From assembly GCA_025716815.1 (NCBI GenBank), contig JAIXMN010000085.1, forward strand, positions 1 through 22,185: 22,185 nucleotides of DNA. Reading direction: 5' to 3'. The stretch is from Dichotomocladium elegans (Eukaryota > Mucoromycota > Mucoromycetes > Mucorales > Lichtheimiaceae). Position numbers and translations under genes: made by a program. The stretch's first letter is position 1. Each line of letters starts with the position of its first letter. The notes under the pieces are model-generated. The model worked only from the letters and a program-made list of their open reading frames with translations. It had not been told where the DNA came from and did not search any database. This document shows, piece after piece, positions 14,607-22,185 of this stretch.

Positions 14607-17600
14607 ATGTCTGACATCATCCCGACCACCACCACTGAACTTACCAAGGAGTCCAACATGCACGAGGAGCGTGTCCCAGAATGCCAGGATGAAGATACGC
14701 CCATGCAAGACAAGGAAGAAGACCCCAAGCAGCGAGTGCTCACACTCAAAACGTATGCTACGGAGCGCATACTCACGCCCGCCAACACAGAGTCGATTCT
14801 CCGCACCCGCTTGCAACAGGTGTACGAGAAATACATGTCCTCAGTAGGCGAACCAGAAGAAGAGAGGGATCGTTTGCGTCAAGAACATAAGCAAGCACTG
14901 GATGACCTAAAAATGTTCCAGAATACAAGAGATGCCCTTCGACCCCGCAATGCCAAAACGGCGCATAACCAACAAACCTTGGTGCCCAAGGAGCTTCCCG
15001 CGTTGCAATTCCGTGGCGGTCCAGTGCGCAACACCGGCAAACCGGTGCACGAGTCAGTGCGTGCGTTTACAGAGGCGTTCGAGGCACAACTGAGGAGCCA
15101 CGGCCTGTCTATGGACGAGCATTGGGAACGACTCTTCTGGTTGTGTCTTGACCAAGGACAAACGATGTGGTTCCGCCGTGAGTTGGCAGACAAGCACTAC
15201 ACCTGGGAGCAAGCTTGTAAGGTGATACACAAGGAGTATGGCAACCCCTACCATGCTTATATCAAGCGACACGAGCTGTACTCCAAAAGGTACAGGAACG
15301 GCCAGTCGGTGCGACTATACACAGAGCAGTGGATCGCATTGGCAACAGAAGCCAGCCGTCAGCAAGGACCCGACCTAACCTTCGATTTTGTGTCATCCTT
15401 CCCGCGATACATCCGAGACAAGATCCACCCCGTCATGGCGCAGCGTTATGGAACGTTGCTGCCCGCAGACATCATGGAAATGGCGCAACTGGTGGTTTCG
15501 ACACTCGGCGAGTACATTGAAGGAACAGAAGAACAGGAGGGACCCGACGAGGTGTACGAAATGCGCGAGGTTAGCAGTAAGAAGCGTCGCTTGGTGCAGA
15601 AAACACACAGCCAACCCAAGTATGGCGATTGCCCAGTTCATCCAAAGGGCAGACATTCCAAGGCCGACTGCAGCATCCTCCAGCAACAAAGGCAGTTAGT
15701 ACAACAACAACTGCAACAGAGCAAACGTGGTAAATACACCGCGCAGCCTGATCAACATACCTCTAGCAACCTTTGCCGCTATTGCAAGAAGGTACCTTAT
15801 ACACAAGGACACACCTGCCAGGAATACTTCGAGGCAAGAAAAAAGGTTAAGACACCTATCACAAATCGATCCATGCGTGTTAAGGTTGGACACACCCCTG
15901 CAAACAACACAGCTCACAAGCTGTCAGACCGTGACGAGGCTATTCTGCAGGAAATCCTTCCTGTCCGTTTGGAAGAATTGGACATAACGAGTAAGTACAC
16001 TCTGCGTTCAACACATATATCACACATCCCAAGCGATGATGACTCACTGCTGATTCCTATCATGGTACAGAATGAACAAACACTGGGCCTCTTTGACACA
16101 GGTGCTAGTAGATCGTTTATCACACCATTTTTCATCGAAAAGCTAGAATCAGAACGCAGTATCATATTTAATAAAAAAGCAGTGCACAATATCTCTGTCT
16201 CTCTGGCTCAACGAGATAAAACAGCCGACTTACTTGGCTTGGTGACCGACGTCGCGATAACCTACAATGGCAAGCATTTCAAACATGATTTTTACATCTT
16301 GGAACTTGAAGGTGACGCACCCGTGACAATTGGTCTTGATTTAGCACGCAAAATGGGAGTTGGTTTCACTGGTTTGGTTCTCTCATGGAACACGCAACCA
16401 AAGAACAAGGAAGAAAAGGTGAACGACACGCCTGAACCCAATAATTCTCCTTATGGTACAAACACGGAACGTAAAAATTTCTTCTCCGTTGTACAACCAA
16501 CCATTGAGGATAACAAACAAATCCCAAAGAAGTCTTTCTGTACGGTACCGGAATCAGTCGTCCGCATCGACACGCCAGAAGGTGTAGTATCTCACCGTGC
16601 ACAATATCCTTTGGCACTAGCATATAAGGAAATCATTGATAAGCAGATACAAACATGGTTGGAAGATGGCACCATAGAACCTGCACCTGTCAACACAATG
16701 TGGAACAGTCCACTTACGCTAGCACCAAAAAAGGATCTCTTTGGTAATTACACTGATAAACGGCCATGCCTTGATCCTCGACACATCAACAAACTGTTGG
16801 TCCAACCGGATCGTCATCCGCTTCCATTAATCAAGGACATTTTTCATATGCTGCAAGGCTCTACAGTTTTTACAACTCTTGACCTAAAAAGCGCATTTCA
16901 CCGCTTTGAAATTTATGAGCCACACAGACAAAAGACCGCATTTAAGCCGCATGGTCATATACAATATCAATTCCGAGGCTGTCCCTTTGGACTCAAGCCC
17001 ATATCCTCTATTTTTCAGCGTACCATAAACATCATTTTCCATGATCTCCCTTTTGTCACCACATTCGTGGACGATATCATTATCTTCTCTAAGGGACTGG
17101 ATGAACACGCTCAGCACGTCGCTACAGCAATTAAAAAGCTCACCGACGTAAACCTCATTCTGAATCCGGATAAGTGCCATTTCGCACAACGCTGCGTTTA
17201 CCTCCTAGGCTTCTGCGTGTCTGAACAAGGCATCAGGCTAGACCCTCGCAAAGTCAGCAATATACAGGAGTGGCCTACACCTCGCACGGGTAAAGACATC
17301 CAACGATTTCTCGGAGTGATTAATTATTTCCGTGAGTCCATACCCAAGTGTGCAGACCTCACTGCACCCCTGGACTGTCTGCGTTATGCAGGGGACCTGG
17401 GTAACAAATGGACCAGTCATGAGCAAGCGACTTTCAACCGCTTAAAACAGGTTTTGCTGGATGCACCCATCCTTCGCTACCCTGATTTACGACACCCTTT
17501 TCAGGTTGCTACTGACGCATCCAACGTCGGTATTGGCGCTGTCCTTTACCAAGTCATTGATAAAGAAACACGGCATATCGCTTTCATGGCTAGAGCTCTC

Positions 17601-19448
17601 TCAAAATCAGAGCGAAATTACTCTACAACAAAGCGTGAGTTGCTCGCTGTTGTTTACGCACTCACAAAATTCCACAAATTCCTTTGGGGACAAAAGTTCA
17701 CACTTTACACTGATCACAAAGCGTTGGTATATCTTCACACCCAAAAGGTTACTAATGCCATGATGAACAACTGGTTAGACACCATTCTTGAATATACTTT
17801 TGACGTAGTGCACTTGCCAGGATTAGACAACATCCTTCCCGACCAACTTTCTCGCCTTTTTCCCACGGACAAAGAGCTGGAAGGGGGTAATGCTACGCAA
17901 AGTAACACGACCAATTTAATCGTAAACAAAACTATGTCAACACACACCACCATGGACGTAACTAAGGAAGACGATGTTGACACATCAGTACATTTTATTC
18001 CTCCTGAAGAAGAACGACCACAGCTGTTAGCACAAGCTCATGCGTTTGGACACTTCGGCGCTGAAGCAATGACGAAGTCTCTTCAGAATGACGGGCTCAG
18101 ATGGCCTAACATGTACAAGCAAGCGGCTGAACACGTTAAACAATGTCCACAATGCCAACGCTTCAACGTGACGAAAACAGGGTATCATCCTATGCGCCCT
18201 ATTCACGCCTTCTACCCTGGTGATCACTGGGCAATCGACCTTGCCAGCGGCTTTGGAACAAGCGCACGAGGGCACAACTATCTCTTAGTTATGGTCGATG
18301 TTTGCACACGCTTTTGTGTACTACATGCACTTCCTGACAAGTCTTCAGACACAGTAGTACAAGCAGTCATAAACACCTTTTGCGATTACGGTTTTCCACG
18401 CTATCTACAATCGGATAACGGCACAGAATTTGTCAATCATTTGATGAAGCAACTTAGCCAGTCCACCGGTTTTGACCATCGGTTAACAACACCTTATCAT
18501 CCACGCGCAAATGGCTTGGCAGAACGATATGTACAAACATCGGTCAACGTCATACGCAAGAGCCTCAATGGCGCACGACATGATTGGGACTTGTACGTCA
18601 AAAGTACACAGCTCGCCATCAACAACAAAGTCGCCAGTAGACATGGTTCCACACCATTCGCCCTAATGTTCAACCGCACAATGAATGGCTTCAGAGATTA
18701 TAGCAATGACGAGATACCACGGCCCTTAACAGAAAAGGAGCTGATGGACCGCATTGACAAAATGTCTGACACCATCTTTCCGGCCATAGCAGAACGGGCA
18801 AAAGCTCTATCAGATGTTAAGAAAGGTAAACATGATACCAAATACAGGATCATTAAATATCCTCCTGGTAGCACGGTCATGGTCAAAGATGAAGTACGCA
18901 GTAGAAAAACGGATCCTCGATATGAAGGACCATACACTGTCGTCAGGGAAACCAAAGGTGGTTCCTATGTCCTCAGAGACGAACAGGGACTCCTCGCAAC
19001 CAGAAATTTTGCACCCTCGCAACTCAAACTTGTATCTCAAGATGAACTGATCAGCATCGAAGAGGTATATGAAAAGAATGGTAAATACTATACAGTCCAA
19101 GCGATTGTAGACCATAAAGAGTTGTCACCCGGAAGGTACCTATATCGGGTTCGATGGGAAGGCTATGGACCAGAAGACGATACATGGGAACCGCATGCGT
19201 CCTTCAATAGTCCAGAGCCAATCGCAAAATACTGGGACAGGATACGGAGCCTAGGCCCACAGGCTCATTCAAAGGTAACAGGTACTACACCAACACCAAA
19301 GAAGGTAAAGGGTACAACACCCACACCAAAAAACATGACTCAACAAGCTCCACAGCGAAAGCGTAGACATTCAGGTAATGACACCACAGAACGCAATGGC
19401 TATATCCTAAGACGTAGCAAGCGCAATCAAACGGCACACCTCCATTAA
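14607..19448 (+). CDS. gag-pol: Gypsy-2 fused Gag-Pol polyprotein
   Basis: A single frame of about 1613 residues. I start it at ATG 14607 (CCCACCATGT context); the frame is open a little further up only through a TTG. Gag covers about 1-400: a long capsid-like region (ALQFRGGPVRNTGKPVHESV onward), then CRYCKKVPYTQGHTC (C390-C404), a C-x2-C...GHxC knuckle, after an extra Cys/His cluster near 342. Protease LFDTGAS has D497. RT has CPFGLKPISSIFQ and FVDD (D822, D823). RNase H has TDAS (D970) and later YTDHKAL. Integrase has a zinc site (HAFGHFGAEA...CPQC) and a DD35E core with D1211, D1270 and E1306. The C-terminal chromodomain (about 1490-1545) has YRVRWEGYGPEDDTWEP. No frameshift is needed, so the Gag excess must come from another mechanism, as in Tf1. 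Confidence 0.96.
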   Translation: MSDIIPTTTTELTKESNMHEERVPECQDEDTPMQDKEEDPKQRVLTLKTYATERILTPANTESILRTRLQQVYEKYMSSVGEPEEERDRLRQEHKQALDDLKMFQNTRDALRPRNAKTAHNQQTLVPKELPALQFRGGPVRNTGKPVHESVRAFTEAFEAQLRSHGLSMDEHWERLFWLCLDQGQTMWFRRELADKHYTWEQACKVIHKEYGNPYHAYIKRHELYSKRYRNGQSVRLYTEQWIALATEASRQQGPDLTFDFVSSFPRYIRDKIHPVMAQRYGTLLPADIMEMAQLVVSTLGEYIEGTEEQEGPDEVYEMREVSSKKRRLVQKTHSQPKYGDCPVHPKGRHSKADCSILQQQRQLVQQQLQQSKRGKYTAQPDQHTSSNLCRYCKKVPYTQGHTCQEYFEARKKVKTPITNRSMRVKVGHTPANNTAHKLSDRDEAILQEILPVRLEELDITSKYTLRSTHISHIPSDDDSLLIPIMVQNEQTLGLFDTGASRSFITPFFIEKLESERSIIFNKKAVHNISVSLAQRDKTADLLGLVTDVAITYNGKHFKHDFYILELEGDAPVTIGLDLARKMGVGFTGLVLSWNTQPKNKEEKVNDTPEPNNSPYGTNTERKNFFSVVQPTIEDNKQIPKKSFCTVPESVVRIDTPEGVVSHRAQYPLALAYKEIIDKQIQTWLEDGTIEPAPVNTMWNSPLTLAPKKDLFGNYTDKRPCLDPRHINKLLVQPDRHPLPLIKDIFHMLQGSTVFTTLDLKSAFHRFEIYEPHRQKTAFKPHGHIQYQFRGCPFGLKPISSIFQRTINIIFHDLPFVTTFVDDIIIFSKGLDEHAQHVATAIKKLTDVNLILNPDKCHFAQRCVYLLGFCVSEQGIRLDPRKVSNIQEWPTPRTGKDIQRFLGVINYFRESIPKCADLTAPLDCLRYAGDLGNKWTSHEQATFNRLKQVLLDAPILRYPDLRHPFQVATDASNVGIGAVLYQVIDKETRHIAFMARALSKSERNYSTTKRELLAVVYALTKFHKFLWGQKFTLYTDHKALVYLHTQKVTNAMMNNWLDTILEYTFDVVHLPGLDNILPDQLSRLFPTDKELEGGNATQSNTTNLIVNKTMSTHTTMDVTKEDDVDTSVHFIPPEEERPQLLAQAHAFGHFGAEAMTKSLQNDGLRWPNMYKQAAEHVKQCPQCQRFNVTKTGYHPMRPIHAFYPGDHWAIDLASGFGTSARGHNYLLVMVDVCTRFCVLHALPDKSSDTVVQAVINTFCDYGFPRYLQSDNGTEFVNHLMKQLSQSTGFDHRLTTPYHPRANGLAERYVQTSVNVIRKSLNGARHDWDLYVKSTQLAINNKVASRHGSTPFALMFNRTMNGFRDYSNDEIPRPLTEKELMDRIDKMSDTIFPAIAERAKALSDVKKGKHDTKYRIIKYPPGSTVMVKDEVRSRKTDPRYEGPYTVVRETKGGSYVLRDEQGLLATRNFAPSQLKLVSQDELISIEEVYEKNGKYYTVQAIVDHKELSPGRYLYRVRWEGYGPEDDTWEPHASFNSPEPIAKYWDRIRSLGPQAHSKVTGTTPTPKKVKGTTPTPKNMTQQAPQRKRRHSGNDTTERNGYILRRSKRNQTAHLH
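17877..17892 (+). other. Internal (central) polypurine tract of Gypsy-2
   Basis: CTGGAAGGGGGTAATG is identical over 16 nt to the 3' polypurine tract with the LTR start (19463-19478). It lies at the RNase H/integrase junction and encodes LEGGN. A second plus-strand priming site of this kind is known from lentiviruses and Ty1; its use here is inferred. Confidence 0.6.
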
Positions 19449-19462
19449 GCGTTATGTTCAAC

Positions 19463-19476
19463 CTGGAAGGGGGTAA
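19463..19476 (+). other. Gypsy-2 3' polypurine tract
   Basis: CTGGAAGGGGGTAA ends exactly at the 3' LTR. It is the expected plus-strand primer site. Confidence 0.88.
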
Positions 19477-19847
19477 TGTGGTGAACATTGATCCGTGTTA
19501 GAGAACTTAGCCGGTTTCACATCACTATCGCCGATATCCTGAAACTAAGACAATGATGAATTTAACACATTGATGTTCAGGGACCGATATTTTCATATCC
19601 GCTTGCGTGACAGGACAATCGCACCTATCAAAGGTACTTCCTCTACCCAGGATCCATCACTGGTCTTGAAGAGGACAATGAAAAGAGAATGCTCTCATCC
19701 GATACGTCCTAACAGGATTAAGCACTTACATCGCCGTTCTAATAGAATTATTATAAAAGAGAGTTATTTTATTTTCAGGAATAAACATCAACCTCAAAGA
19801 TACTTTTATAGTTGTCTTTTTTCATTCTCTCTAATCCATCCATCTCA
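19477..19847 (+). repeat. Gypsy-2 3' LTR (371 bp)
   Basis: It is a copy of 14193-14563, preceded by the polypurine tract and followed by the TTACG duplication. Confidence 0.96.
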
Positions 19848-19852
19848 TTACG
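19848..19852. repeat. Target-site duplication TTACG (right)
   Basis: TTACG directly follows CATCTCA at the end of the 3' LTR. Confidence 0.93.
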
Positions 19853-20504
19853 CCTTTTCTAATTACGAACCGCCTGCCATCTGTAGTGGAATGGGTGGAT
19901 TCCCCTTCAAGATTCAGCATCAAGAATATTCCTGCAAGCAAATGTCTATCATCTTGACGAGTGCTTTCTCATAATCACGTTATTTCGCATAATTCAGGCC
20001 TGCAGTTTTGTACAATTGGCATTAGCTTCACCACCTCCTGCAAAGCAAACAAAGATTGCCATGTGCACAAAGAACGAGCAATGTTCCCCGAAGATTCGGT
20101 GTCAGTAGCATCACGCTCTGTAGATGTCGGCATTGCAGTTGATCGATCTGGAATTGTTACTTATTTCTTGTAAGTCTTGCGCAGACTTTGTAAAATCAGA
20201 TTGCATGTACTCCAAACTAATTAGAACAACTGAACAGTTGCAAAAGAGTAATGGAACTTCGCACATTTGTAATTGACGCAAGGATTGGAAGAAAATGTCA
20301 GGAATGTAAGGAATGTAACGGAATGCCAGATGTGCCTGGAGTGCGATCTTGGACTGCGTAGTCACCGGCAAGTATGAATTGCTAGCATAAAATTGAGGAA
20401 TTGGTCATAGTTGTATTTCTCTGTGGTATGCTCAAAAGAAATAAATTGTAATAGAAGGTATTTGTATTACAGGACTTTTCACAAGAAGTTTGCATTTTGT
20501 AAAA
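19853..20504. other. Gene-free DNA right of Gypsy-2
   Basis: Short frames on both strands have no recognisable domains or matching exon signals. No repeat was identified. This is probably the original host sequence beyond the transposon nest. Confidence 0.5.
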
Positions 20505-20508
20505 GTTT

Positions 20509-20909
20509 TTCGGACACGGTGATAGTTATCCGAAAACTAGGAAGTGAAAATCGGATATGGTGTTGTTGTAATTCGGAAAGCTCGACTTGATTTTTCACGG
20601 TCGGGTTCAAGGTTTATCCAGAAACGAGAACCGAATTTTTCGGAAATCCTCACAATGCTTTTTCGTAGTTGGAGAACTCAATTTTTCGGACAGGCGCAAA
20701 GCTTTCTTTCGAACTAGAGGATTTGATTCGTTCGTTCTCTGACAGACATTTCATTCGGAAGCCTGCACTCTGTTATCCGCAAAACGTCCCTCGATTTATC
20801 GTAATCATCCACTGAGAGCATTCGGACGAAGTCTTTAAATAAATCGCGGTTGTATATACAATTCGAAGTTGTACAATGTTGTTCGGAAAGAAGATGGCTT
20901 TTATTCGGA
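20509..20909. repeat. Cluster of TTCGGA motifs, roughly 65-bp spacing
   Basis: TTCGGA starts at 20509, 20572, 20639, 20685, 20754, 20821, 20882 and 20904, with its reverse complement TCCGAA at 20529. About 0.1 per strand would be expected by chance in 400 bp. Most steps are 61-69 bp. A second motif, TTATCC(G)AAAAC or close variants, recurs near 20527, 20613 and 20774. This could be an old decayed tandem repeat or an array of binding sites. Confidence 0.6.
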
Positions 20910-22088
20910 AAGGAGTTAAACTCGCTATGCTTCTGTAATGCACTCGCATGGGTATAGTTATTTTTAGTTTCTCCACTAGTGATTGAGCAGGTCGAATGGA
21001 GGTGTCGATTACAGCCGAGGGATTGGGGCTACAAGAAAAAAAGCGACTGCCGTAAGCAGCGAAAAATTTTACTATTTTTACTGTGGGAAGTAGAACGGAA
21101 AATATGTGTTCCCTTCCCTTCATCACCGTCCTGAACGTTTCACTCCCAAATTCCGCACGAGTTCTCAGTCGACATAGTACTGCTGCAATAATGTGATAAA
21201 TGCCTACGCTTGTCCCTGCAATAAATCGCTTTCATCCCGGCACATTTTACAAGCAGCTAAAGCTCTGATTTCATGGCAGCAAAGTCGTTGATTTGTGTCC
21301 TTGTAAACGCATTGGCCGGGAATGTCATATAGTACGTCAGCATGCTTGTTAACACCATTGGATCAGACAGCATTACTCCAGAGATTTATCTATGTAGTTG
21401 TAACCACAAGTTTGAATTACATGGAGGCGGTATAGGTGAGTGTCTCTCATACGATACCATAGAAAATGGTGAACATATCCTCCAGTGTCCCTGAAATATT
21501 GTTCCTACGTCGTTATCTCTCAACATGACGGGTTGGCCCTTTTTACATACATGTTATGATTAAAGGTGACAGTGGGTTGGTACAAGGAACGGTGGACGGT
21601 GCTTTACCGTTTCCTGTGATTTCAACTTTGAAGCTATTCGATTTGGAGTAATGGTGTTCGAGAGCCTTTTGCTTCCACCTTCGGGTGGAACACGCTTTTT
21701 ATGGAGATTTTACGAAACGACTTGATCATGTCAAGCGTTAGAGTAAATACCATTTCTTTTAGCGGTCAACAGTTGTTTATTGTGTCAGATGTTCTGTATC
21801 ATGGTTTGACGTAATCCCAACAGCAAACTATTATTTTTGAAAATATCCGGATATCCCTTTGCACAGCGTCTGTATCCTCTCCCGTAATCTCGGCAATAAT
21901 CATGATCCATCCGAGGATAGAGGGACAGGAAGCAAATGCGGAGGTCGTAAGGTTCCACTTGCTGATGTACCGCGTTGTACAAACGTAAGGATCCATATCA
22001 TTGAACTAACGCGCCGACCTTACAGAGAACCTCTCTTCTCCACCTTTCGTTCAGTTAATTCGCAGTAGAGCAAGTATCTCCTGTGACG
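20910..22088. other. Gene-free DNA upstream of the right-edge gene
   Basis: No convincing coding region was found. The stretch contains a strong hairpin at 21673-21690 and, in the last 70 nt, CT-rich sequence (CCTCTCTTCTCCACC) of the kind found in fungal promoters and leaders. Confidence 0.5.
21673..21690 (+). other. Stable C(UUCG)G tetraloop hairpin with T-run
   Basis: TTCCACC-TTCG-GGTGGAA is a perfect 7-bp stem with the most stable known RNA tetraloop. ACACGC and then five T's follow (21696-21700). A smaller stem ACGGT-GCTTT-ACCGT lies at 21596-21610. It may be the 3' end of a small structured RNA, with ACA three nt before the T-run as in H/ACA RNAs; no full RNA model was established. Confidence 0.4.
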
Positions 22089-22185
22089 ATGGCAAAAGTT
22101 AAAAAAGCAAATGGCAAGGGGGAGCAGCAAACAAGTCGGCGATACGAAAACGGTCAACTAGGAAACTTGGTCCAACTGCAGAGCA
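22089..22185 (+). CDS. Start of a host gene, possibly SDA1-like (runs off window)
   Basis: An ATG in good context (GACGATGGC) opens a frame that stays open for 32 codons to the window end. The N-terminus is basic (MAKVKKANGKGEQQ) and continues NGQLGNLVQLQS. The NLxQLQ motif after a short basic N-terminus resembles the start of SDA1/SDAD1, a conserved nucleolar protein needed for 60S ribosome assembly, where it is followed by a KRDP motif that would lie just outside the window. The match is short and remembered, not searched. CT-rich sequence upstream fits a fungal leader. It would be the only non-transposon gene here. Confidence 0.4.
   Translation, partial: MAKVKKANGKGEQQTSRRYENGQLGNLVQLQS

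Larger units (their letters stand above)
14193..19847 (+). mobile_element. Ty3/Gypsy chromovirus Gypsy-2, full length
   Basis: This is a 5,655-bp element on + with 371-bp LTRs that look identical by eye, TTACG target duplications, one fused gag-pol frame with all catalytic motifs, a chromodomain, a primer-binding site 4 nt from the LTR and a polypurine tract touching the 3' LTR. It appears complete and very young. It is not closely related to Gypsy-1, since frame organisation, LTRs and Gag differ. The pol fragment at 12905 belongs to its wider lineage. Confidence 0.96.

Noticed and set aside
19570..19974. 134-codon frame in the Gypsy-2 3' LTR and flank (96-codon copy at 14286)
   Set aside because: It lies within LTR sequence, has no domain, and differs only where the flanks differ.
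20773..21126. 117-codon frame on -
   Set aside because: It overlaps the TTCGGA repeat cluster, and its composition looks like translated non-coding DNA.
21785..21996. Gene on - with two overlapping 65-codon frames
   Set aside because: No recognisable domain, splice signals or supporting context.

Overview
The window is eukaryotic and is almost wholly a nest of transposable elements. The organism is most likely a fungus, perhaps an early-diverging one. The reasons are short GT-AG introns (48-68 nt) in every spliced gene, two chromodomain-bearing Ty3/Gypsy elements (chromoviruses) that look self-primed in the manner of fission-yeast Tf1, and a possible SDA1-like gene start at the right edge. 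The assignment to fungi is inference; no host marker gene is complete here.

Layout. (1) 1-2049: right part of a PIF/Harbinger DNA transposon (copy A). It has a spliced DDE transposase on + and a convergent spliced SANT/Myb-like gene on -, and ends in a terminal inverted repeat (TIR). (2) 2053-9057: a second, nearly identical Harbinger (copy B), separated from copy A only by a TAA. A 5.7-kb Ty3/Gypsy element in reverse orientation (Gypsy-1, 3139-8838) split its transposase, leaving identical 444-bp LTRs and a 5-bp target duplication. Copy B is cut short at 9057, where it joins the C-terminal part of a Merlin (IS1016-like) transposase on + (9058-9511). (3) 9857-10132: degenerate telomere-like 7-mer repeats, then part of a 33-bp tandem array. 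(4) 10143-12465: a complete Merlin element on - with 75-bp TIRs and a four-exon transposase with an intact DDE triad. It carries a tRNA-derived, SINE-like sequence and sits inside the 33-bp array, which resumes on its right. (5) 12609-13546: an LTR-like remnant on - and a broken Gypsy pol fragment on +. (6) 13752-14116: a MITE-like element with 109-bp TIRs flanked by TA. (7) 14193-19847: a complete Ty3/Gypsy chromovirus (Gypsy-2) with identical 371-bp LTRs, a TTACG target duplication and one fused gag-pol reading frame. (8) 19853-22088: non-coding DNA with a cluster of TTCGGA motifs and a very stable hairpin. (9) 22089 to the end: the start of what may be the only host gene.

How the parts work. 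Gypsy-1 has separate gag and pol frames joined by a textbook -1 frameshift signal: a GGGAAAA slippery site, a 6-nt spacer and a 9-bp stem. Gypsy-2 has one fused frame. Each has a primer-binding site complementary to sequence in its own LTR just downstream of a TATA box, which predicts self-priming instead of tRNA priming. Gypsy-2 also carries an exact 16-nt internal copy of its polypurine tract at the RNase H/integrase junction, and a diverged pol fragment at 12905 keeps the same tract. Identical LTRs on both elements point to very recent insertion. Gene models, splice sites and complementarities were worked out by reading the sequence; no database search was run.
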